DNA of 15,877 nt. Origin: Phoronis ovalis. Lineage: Eukaryota > Phoronida > Phoronidae. The stretch covers positions 1 through 15,877 of the forward strand of contig JAOXYB010025834.1 of assembly GCA_028565635.1 (NCBI GenBank), written 5' to 3'. Below, in pieces: positions 1 through 9,000 of this stretch. Every line of letters begins with the position of its first letter. Positions within the stretch are counted from its first letter, which is position 1. The notes under the pieces were generated by a model, which ran no database searches, had not been told where the DNA came from, and saw only the letters and a program-made list of their open reading frames with translations. The position numbers were made by a program, and so were the translations under genes.

Positions 1-115
1 ACCATCGCCTTAACCATCGAAAATTGTGATGGTTAGCACTAGCCATCCGATGGCTTAGCTAGCCATCGGATGGTTAACGACATGCTAACCGATGGCTATC
101 TTAGCCTGCAAGTTT
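1..115. repeat. CCATC/GATGG palindromic repeat block
   Basis: At least six copies of the pentamer CCATC or its complement GATGG lie here. Positions 41-55 form a 15-base palindrome, AGCCATC-C-GATGGCT, and 61-75 repeat it with one mismatch, giving a 20-bp tandem step (41-60 and 61-80). Further CCATCG and CGATGG copies flank these. The block begins at the window edge, so its full extent is unknown. It could be the end of a mobile element or a local satellite; no family is recognised. Confidence 0.6.
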
Positions 116-199
116 CCTAAGGGAGCAGGTACAGATTTATGCCTGAGTGAAACTAAACAATACAAAGGAGAGGAAGGACTAGTACTAATTGATGGTCAT

Positions 200-425
200 T
201 TACCGACATCAAATAGCCGTTCTTAACGTTCCTGAGAGATAGACATCACAGAGACGGGACCACTATTTAACGTAGTCATCCGAGCCACGAGGGATACACA
301 GTCCCTATACTGTTGAGAGACAGATATTTTTTTTATCTTGAAAGAATCGAATCCGGGATCTTTGACATAACAGGTGAACATGTAACCACTGCTCCACAAA
401 ACTTTCTGAGACCACCAGTATGACA
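200..425 (-). mobile_element. tRNA-derived SINE (minus strand)
   Basis: Read on the minus strand, 396-385 gives TGGAGCAGTGGT, close to the Pol III A box. Positions 353-343 give GATTCGATTCT, matching the B box (GGTTCGANTCC) at 9 of 11 positions. The spacing is right for a tRNA, and the D stem can pair (GAGC with GTTC). Past the head, the minus strand around 290-250 contains CTCGGATGACTACGTTAAAT followed by GTGGTCCCGTCTC. From memory this resembles a body or tail segment shared by many invertebrate SINEs; that was not checked. The acceptor end and the 3' limit are approximate. A functional tRNA is ruled out by poor anticodon and T stems. Confidence 0.6.
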
Positions 426-2740
426 TTTAAAAAAAATTAGAATACTTTTTGCTTGTCTGGTGTTCGTGAATTACTGAGACGGATAAACAAAAAAGGGTTC
501 AGGAAAAAAATCGAGTGCATCCGTACCTAACACAGGTATTACACTTAATTTCAATTTTTTGTATTTTGATTGCACAACTGTTCCAGCACGTAGAAAACGT
601 TTCAAACCTGTTTATAAAAGTAATCATTACAAATGCAATGTTCCGCAACAACAAGGTAAACTTTACTTATAAATCTAATCATTGCGAATACAGTGCACGT
701 CAATAACAAGCCGAGGCTTGAAAGATATTAAGCTGACAACAGGGACACCGTTTTAGGATCAAGCTTGTGTGACCGGAAATAAATGAACCAAGTTTTGAAA
801 TGTGTTACTCAAAGAATTTTGGTTAATAAATAGAAAACGAGACATCAAAATAATTATAATGGTATCATCTGTGCAATTCTTAACTTATCTGCTTCATGTG
901 TGTCATCTATTTAACATTACGATGCTATTATTTTACCCCTGCTGATATGAAATGCTAATGAGTTTTCAGTTTTTGGAAATACAGCTTTACTGCACACTTA
1001 ATAGTGTTATAGTTTTAAGTCGACTGAAATTGTTTGCTATTTTAGTTTCGAATCATTTTTTGGTGAAATAAATATTTTTTTTATTCTTATGAAGGTGGAT
1101 GTAAATATCACGCACGGTTGGTGATTTGAGTGATATTCAGAAAGTTGGTGAAATGCATCTTTTTTATTCTTTCGTTATTTTTACTACGTTTTGTTTCAAA
1201 TAAATGTTCACACAATTTAAATGTATGCTAGGAAGTGGATACGTCGTTACTGAGTAGTGAGGTACTACTTTTAACTTAATTTTAATCTATTTGCTGTAAA
1301 TAATAAAATTCTAAGAACATCCCGTAATTTAGCAGAGCCCAATATGGCGGTCATCTCAGATTAGTCCAGATACAAATTTGATTTTTTTTATAATTTCATC
1401 AAAATTAAAAGATTTCTTAGTTCTAGTTCACTTATGTAAACAAATTGAAACATCAAAAATACTACATTATCTGTCAGTGAAATATAGCCATTATTAAATT
1501 TGTTCATGCTTACCTCTAAAAGAATATAACCATTATCATTGAAATATAGCCGTTATTAAATTTGTTCATTCCTATCTCTAAAACAAAGTAAATCGTCATA
1601 AATAAGAATATAACCTTTATCAGTGAAATGTAGCCATTATTAAACTTGTTCATACTTATCTCAAAAATGCTATATTTCACAAAAAATGCTAAAATAACAT
1701 AAATACTCTTGAGAAATTTTAATAATGTCATGATATTCCAATTATAAATGTTTATTTGTTTCAAATTTGTAAAATACCTTTGAAAAACCAAACTTTTATG
1801 AAATGTTAAACTCCGATCACATTGTACATGCAGTAAAGATGAGAAAATGTCATATAAGCGGTTAGCGTCATTTATAAATAATGCTTTGAAGTTCCATATT
1901 TTGATGGAGCATTTGGGTGAATCGTGTTATCATTTTGTCTATGTCTTGTTTGAAATCATAATGTAATTATGAGGACAAGAGAGTCAAATCTGTCCACACC
2001 TATGGTAACTCTTGTCTGTAATTATGCAACCTCCTGCCACATAAACTATACGCCCGATTCCGTGATTAGGGCGTAAAAAAATGTTCCTGTTATTTCAAAA
2101 GGGGGGGGGAGTGCATTCGCACCCAACGCACCTCTCCATCTGATGGGCCTGGTGGAGATGATCTGAGACAGAACTATCTGAGAATGAACCCAAGCTACTC
2201 GTAATAAATAGTCCTATTTAATGATCGGCCCAATTTCCTATTCAAAAACTATCGGCTTTCAAATTCTGTATATCTGTATAAATACGTTGACTTGCCAATT
2301 TCTGGTATATAATCAATGGTAAATTTAATAAAACCTCACTCCTACGATGAAATTATTAATGCAGCAATACTATGATGGTCTTAGTTTGTTATTATTAACT
2401 TAAGAAAGTACCAATTTACACAATTACAGGTGTAAAAACAAGTCAGTTACTGTAGACTGTAGTTATAAAAACCAGTGTAAATCAATGTTGACGGCCAGGA
2501 GACGCCATGGAGCCTTTCACGGTTGCTTCGTATTTATCATGAATTAAAATTTGTTAAATTCAACAAGAAATATTCATATATTTTTCAGTTGATAATAACA
2601 AACTAACACCATATAGATGAGTTGTGATAGACATAGTATCAAATAATTGAACTCAAACAGTAAGCAGTACCTGTTTTTTGTGGTTTAAATTATGGAGTCA
2701 CTTTCACTATAAATTGGTAAAACAGAATCCAGCTGAACAA
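426..2740. other. AT-rich upstream region without a recognisable gene
   Basis: No coding region can be supported here; all open frames are short and compositionally random. It holds a three-copy tandem repeat at 1476-1671, an imperfect inverted repeat at about 1964-2025 (GACAAGAG at 1974-1981 against CTCTTGTC at 2009-2016), and a G9 run at 2101-2109. The end near 2480-2530 is slightly more GC-rich and might lie near the PUS1 transcription start, but no TATA box or CpG cluster is evident. Confidence 0.5.
1476..1671. repeat. Three-copy tandem repeat, 62-bp basic unit
   Basis: Units begin at 1476, 1538 and 1622 with (A/T)(G/T)TGAAATRTAGCC. Copy 1 is 62 bp. Copy 2 is 84 bp because about 22 bp (near 1582-1603) is added between two halves that otherwise match copy 1. 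Copy 3 is partial, about 50 bp. Each unit has the core TTATTAAAYTTGTTCAT. The region is AT-rich with no sign of coding use; an open frame on the minus strand is only the repeat read as protein. Confidence 0.75.
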
Positions 2741-2842
2741 ATGTTACCGCGAGGTATAGCATGGACGTTGTCACATCAGGACGAGTGCAGGCTGTATTAT
2801 AGTACAGTGATACAAAAAGCAGTCAACCTTTTTTGTAGCTAA
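2741..2842 (+). promoter_or_regulatory. Candidate upstream ORFs in the PUS1 5' leader
   Basis: An ATG at 2741 opens 33 codons ending in TAA at 2840-2842, only ten bases before the PUS1 ATG at 2853. A second ATG at 2761, in another frame, opens 13 codons ending in TAG at 2800-2802. If the transcript starts upstream of 2741, these would reduce or time translation of PUS1. The transcription start is not visible, so this is conditional. There is no sign that either peptide is conserved. Confidence 0.3.
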
Positions 2843-2852
2843 ATAGACGTCA

Positions 2853-3086
2853 ATGATAAAACAAGCTTTCTCAAGTTTAATTCGATCAGCAAAACGTTTG
2901 TTGCAAATTAATCCCATGGCCAGTGGTGCTATGTCTGCGGAAGATCTCAAGCGGAAATGTGAAGAAACGAACAACACCGAGGAATCAAAAAAAGCTAAGA
3001 TGGATGCTGCGGAGAGTTTTAATGATGCAGCGAAAGAAATGATGAACATGGCCGAAGTATTGGATTCTAAAACTGTAGAAACAAAG
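2853..3086 (+). CDS. PUS1: PUS1 exon 1: N-terminal leader and NLS-like region
   Basis: Residues 1-78, ending in phase 0 at AAAG|GTAATA. Residues 1-21 are basic (K3, R11, K14, R15), rich in Ser and hydrophobics and free of acid, as in a mitochondrial presequence. Met22 (ATG at 2916) and Met27 (2931) follow, then KRK (33-35) and KKAK (46-49) ten residues apart, a bipartite NLS pattern. The ATG at 2853 has a weak context (T at -3, A at +4), Met22 has G at +4, and Met27 has G at -3, so leaky scanning is plausible. Upstream exons are not excluded, but the in-frame TAG at 2844 limits this exon. Confidence 0.85.
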
Positions 3087-6000
3087 GTAATATAGTTAGA
3101 TGATGAAAAATATTAATTTATTGCCACAGTATTCATATTAGACAACTCATTGCAATCGTGGCATTGTATCCAATATTGTTATTTAACAAAACATGAGGTA
3201 CCAACTCGGGTGAACAGACAGACTAGATGTGTATAACAGCCACAAATGTACAAAATGTATTAATGCCGCACATATACACTTTAATTCTTACTTGAGGCAG
3301 CTAATTGCTCTTTAAGCAGTCGTGCTTCAAATGTAAAGTTATTGAGGTAGCAGCAAAGTATCCTAATCAAATGACATATTTACTTTTAGGGATTACATTT
3401 AGTAATATTTATTACATTGTAATAAGAGTAGTACTCCTAAATAAATTCTGAGACATATGAGTGGTACTCAGTTGATGGATGCTTTGAATTTCTGATTCAT
3501 AATTCTATATTACTAGTATTGTGATGTTGCCAGTTATGATGTTGTAATATCTTAGATCAAATATTAATGTTGACAGTATTTTATGCCGACTCTTATTTCC
3601 TGATTTCTATCCATGTAGTATTTCCCTGCATCTAATGTAATATTTAACTTGCAGGGCAGACTTGGTATAAAACGGAAGATAGCCATGCTGATGGTGTATT
3701 CTGGGAAAGGCTACTATGGAATGCAGAGGTAACTGTACCTGTACACACACACACACACACGCATTCACTTACATTTGCTGGTTTTTAGCAAGGGAAGCTC
3801 AAACACCAGTTGCTACAGGCTCACAAAGTGAATGTACATTAACATAATTATAGATTGCACCAAGTACACAGCTTAAGAAAAGGGTCAGAAGATTAATAAA
3901 TATTAAATATTAATATAAATAATTTCTGTCATACGTGATACTGTTGTGTCATATGTCTCGTGCGAAGTCTTTCATAAACCACACAAAGACACTGACTTTG
4001 AATCTGATTATTCGACTGTTAAGTTATAAAAAAAATTATTATTAATAACTTACCTGTTAAATTACTCATAACTCATAGGTTATTTGCAACAGGTGGATTC
4101 TGTGCCTTTGTGTGTTTTGCAGTATGACTCGCAACTTTAGGTATCTGCCAGTATTTCACAGTTCCTTCTCTCTCATCTAGTTCGTACTGACGTTATTGCA
4201 CATATATACGAAAGTCATGGAGTCGTACAATGAATTGAACTAAAGCTTTTGCGTTTTATTTGCAAATGCCTTTAGTTGATTATAGTTTAAACATTTTTTC
4301 ATTTCACACTAAACTCCAAACGTAGGTGGATTTTATCCTATATTAAACAGCATATGTTTGTGATCATTGTGATAACTTTTGAGAAGATCCTTTAGGTGGT
4401 ATGTCTTTTTTCGGTCAAAATCTTTTTGATAGAAATGCAACTGTAGGCATTATATGAGCCTAAATTGATTTTTAAAAATAATTAAATTGCCTATCTATTT
4501 TCATATTTAGAAATGCTCAGCAAGGTGTACATACTATAGAAGATGATTTGGTTCGTGCGCTGTTTAATGTGGAGGCCATACCTCAAGACCACATGGACAC
4601 TTTGCAGAAGGTGATATTGTAATATTTATACGAAGCTGTTTTGATGATATGTAGCTCAATATATACCCCCAGTGAAAAATAGCGGAACCTGCAGTTACGT
4701 TTAGAGAGTTTTCAATATCTGCAGCACTTTTTCAAAACTAAGTGCCTAAAACCCCATATGCCGATATGCTGCCATGTTATATACTTTTATTGCAGATGTC
4801 CTTCCAAAGGGCAGCAAGGACTGACAAAGGCGTGTCTGCTGCTGGACAAGTTGTGTCCCTAAGGATGAGAATAGATATTGATGATTTAGTAGAGAAAATT
4901 AACAGTCATCTTCCCGGTCAAATTCGTGTGCTAGGTATGAGCTGTTATGTGTACACAATTACATTATAAAAGTAAATATTGAGTTCCTTTAACCAGTCTC
5001 CCATTGGAACTATTGTTACTTACCTTTCGTCTGAAGGGGTTCAATCGCCTCGTAAAACATTTGACCCTTTGAAAGATGTGTGTAGAGCAACTGTATCCAA
5101 AAAGTTGGATTGAGGTTAGTATGTACATGTATCTATCTGAGAACGAGAGTTTGTGAATCCATACTTAGACGACTGGCTGCAGCAACAAGGCGAATACTCC
5201 AGGATTAACAAACTGATATTTGTACGGAAAGTTAGAGTTAAATGTCTCATTCTCAGTATCCATTGGTGCAAGTCAATAAGAAATTAATAAACATATGTAT
5301 TAGTTTGTTTTAAACTATATTATAATGTTTTAGTGACTGTATACATTAGTATTGTACAGCTGAAAAGAGTGTTACATATTCACCATAGCAGTTTGCATAA
5401 TTTCTGAAATCTGGAAGGATAGATGTATTGTACGAGGGTACATGGGTAAACATCGATACTCCGACACGACTTTAAATTTTGAAACAACAGGCATTGCATT
5501 AGGCAGATACTGAGTGATCGAAAGATTTAGATCTTTACTGTTTAGGGGTCAAAATCAAGGCTTGTAACTTGCTTACAAGGTGACACTGTGGTATGCTTAT
5601 ATCCCCCTGGTGGTCTTTTAGTAGACTGACATTTTAGTGTCCCTTCTCTTAAATTATCTTTTTATATTTTTCAGGTTTTAAAAGAACAACAAGAGGTTTC
5701 AACAGTAAGAATCAGTGTTCAGCGAGGACGTACACGTACATGATGCCGACGTTTGCGTTTACACCCGTAGAGGAGGTAAGGTGTCAACAGCTTGTGTTCT
5801 AATACAACCCTTCCTGCTGGCAAGTGTTTCAGTTCTCGTCCACCAGGGGTACCTTATTTGGACGAAAGCAGGTCATCAAGATTAATAATTTACTGATGAA
5901 ATATCAGTTACATTTTACTAATTTAATGAGGATTTAGGAAGAATTGTTTGAACGTCGTTCTTTGCTTTGCAGTAAGATAATTATATATTTTATGTATTTT

Positions 6001-9000
6001 ACATTATTTTATACTTGATGTGACTAACGTCTCCCTCTCTTGGTGAGCGTGGGAAACTATAATTAGAAAATACCCTATTATAACTGCGTGTACAAGCTTT
6101 TTAACAGATAATTCTTAGGAACAGCGACTCCTAAGTTGAGCCGGTATAATATGAAAATGCACAATTTATGTCAGTTTAGATAAAATTAGTTAAATTTTCA
6201 ATTCAAAAAATATATTTCCTCATATTTACATTGTTGCAACAGATGCACTTAAGACCTGAATATGTTAGTATAGTGTTATAAGATAAAGAAAAAAAAATTG
6301 AAATTATCACAACATGCAACTTCAATTTTAATATTTCAGTTTGTTTAAAAATTTCTGTTTTTTCCGGTATTTTATGTAATATATAATATATGTTTAGGTA
6401 GCAATTGTTATTAAAAATAGAAAGCATCTGCATTACAAACTGTTTAGGTAATAGACAAGAGTATTACTGGAAGCAGTTAAAATCATGTGATCTTTCCTTG
6501 GCTAGGCGTTACAACATTTTCAGTAACAGAGGAAGTTGTTAACAGTATCTTTTCATACAATAGCTTTTAATTGTTAATAATATATTAACTGAAAGTTACT
6601 GAAGAATAATACTAAGCAAGATATCAGAAATGTCTTTAACAACAAGGTAATTTGAAGTAAACATATGATTACAGATTAATCCTTGATCGTTTACACTTTC
6701 GTAATCTTCACATTTATCTGCTCATGGCTTTCTTCAGGTCTAAAAATGTTTGTATAGCTTCCCTTGTCGATGTTTGCGTGTATTTCTTGTACATTACTCT
6801 GATCTCCCGAGTACATTTCTTCCGGAAAATGACAGGGAATTTCAATTTCAACTTGCTCTTGATTGGGCAACTGACTCATTGCTATGTTCATATCATTATC
6901 AATGCTGTCATAGTTTGTACTGTTTAAGCCTAGTACTTGCATGTTATTTAATTTTTTATCTGTATGTCTGTCTGCATCATTGTTCTGATGTCCTACTTTT
7001 ATTTCTGTTTGTCCATTTGCATTAAGTTTTGCTGTTTGGCTCTCAGTATCTGTGTCAGCTCTTCTGACTGAATCTGAAGTTTCTTGTCCGTATGCTGGTT
7101 GAGACAGTGCATCCGGAGGGTCGGGATTTTGTTCATTACGACTATTTTTATTAGTCTTTTGATTGGTTCTTTTACCGTTCCTTTTGAAATTGTTATTCAG
7201 TAATGTTTGTGCTGGTGCTGTCTTTTGTCGGCCGAGCGGAACTTTGTTAGTGTTCCTTTCGGTTAATATAGGCTGTGGCTTCGATTTCCTATAACCCGTA
7301 ACTTCTACTTTGTCATTTTTGACATTTTGTAAACCTCTCCTTACCAGACATATTGTTATGATGAGGACTATTACTGCTACAGCGGCACAAGACAATCCAG
7401 CAACTAATATGATAGTGAGCCCACTCACTGGCTCATATGTCAACGATTGTGCCGTCATTGGATAACTTGTTGTAATAGGCCACGTAAAAGTTATTCCTGT
7501 CGTTGTAGCCTCGTCTAAAATAGCCGAATTATTGCTTATGTCAAAAATTCGTAATTTTTTTAGATTTTTAATGTTGATGTTCAACTCTGCTAGTTGATTA
7601 GAACTTAGATTTAACTCTTCTAAATCAAATAGATCAATAAAAGTGTCTTTGGAAATTTTTCTTATTTTATTATTTTGTAGAAATAGCGACTGAAGTTTAC
7701 CTAGTCCTTGAAAAGTTCTGCTGAATATCTCTTCTAATTGGTTGTCATTCAAACGATATATTTTCAGTTCCTTAATTTGCATAAAAGCACCACTTTGGAC
7801 CATAGTAATTTCATTGTGACTTAAATTCAACACTTCCAGTTTTTTTTGCATTTGAAAATTGTCAGTTGTAATTTGTATTAAACGGTTATTGCACAGCTGA
7901 AGATGAGTTAATGCTGTCAAGGCAGAAAACAGTCCAACTTGTAAATAATCCAATTTGTTATTGCATAGATTTAAATATTTTAAATTTGTCAGCATTCTAA
8001 ATATGTCAATTTCTATAACGGATATATTATTGTGTTGTAGTTCAAGATGTAATAATGCATTTAAACCATAGAATAATTCTGATCTTAAGTAGTGCAATGC
8101 ATTGTTATTTAGGAATAATTCTCCTAAATTCGTCATTTGCTTAAAGCTACCATCCTCAATTATCCTTATGAAATTATATGACAAATCTAATGTTATCACA
8201 CTCTGCAAGCCGTGAAAAGTGTTTTTTGTGATCAATCTTATTTTGTTATTACTCAGATATAGATAAAGAATTTGTTGTTTCTCGTATTGTTGAAATGTCA
8301 GCTCACTTATTTCTTCTAATGCCGGCCTGCAACTGTTCAAATGTAAATGTCCATCATTTAGTAGTGGCATCTGGTGACGATCTGTGGAACTGTGTGTTGT
8401 AGTGTTGTAGTCCTGGCTAGTATGACAATGACACATTCCTAGCACCAATGTTAGATATATAATAATATTTTCTTTATCCATAACTGCTATAATCTGAAAT
8501 TAGGATATTATTTTTCTAATTACTGCAGTTTTGTCATATAAGTGGGTTTTTACTAATATTTAAGATAATTTTTGCAAATAGTAATAAGCCAGATACATCC
8601 CTCGTATATATTAATAAATGTTGCATATGTAGGTGATAGTCCCAGGGTAAAACTATAAGGGGTGGATAAAAAGGGTAATATATTAAATAGAGATGGAATT
8701 TTTCCCAATTTTTGTTATAAAACGAGTTGACATTTTACATATAAATTATAATTTTAATCCAAAGAGCAAAAATGTGTGTCTGGTAGGGGTTTATATTCAA
8801 AATATAATGAAGATTGTAAAATATCAGATCATAAATAAACAGTATAAAATCTACGAGTGTATTTATCACAGAAATTTACTTTAATATTTTTACAATATTT
8901 ATGATAATTGTATTAGAGATGGGTAAACATTTAATTTGTGTGGTATAAAAAGAGATTAATAAAAATTAAGATACAAAAGGTTGCCATTCTAGGCCTAGTA

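Noticed and set aside
335-410. A true tRNA gene on the minus strand
   Set aside because: A and B boxes and a D stem are present, but the anticodon, T and acceptor stems do not form properly; a SINE head fits better.
223-426. 67-codon minus-strand open frame
   Set aside because: Lies over the SINE and has no protein similarity I recognise.
1341-1353. YY1-like AATATGGCGGTC
   Set aside because: A single partial match far from any gene start; not enough to call a promoter.
2771-3049. 92-codon minus-strand frame
   Set aside because: Shadow of PUS1 exon 1 and its leader.
6724-7025. Plus-strand open frames over the LRR tail
   Set aside because: Shadows of the minus-strand LRR coding region, which has repeat periodicity and a clear domain order.
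6691-8481. LRR gene as a processed retrocopy
   Set aside because: The uninterrupted frame would allow it, but no poly(A) tract or target duplication is seen, and a splice acceptor just before the ATG argues for an ordinary gene with a 5' UTR intron.
6691-8481. Toll-like receptor
   Set aside because: The tail has no TIR domain and the LRR region lacks the cysteine-rich cap typical of that family.
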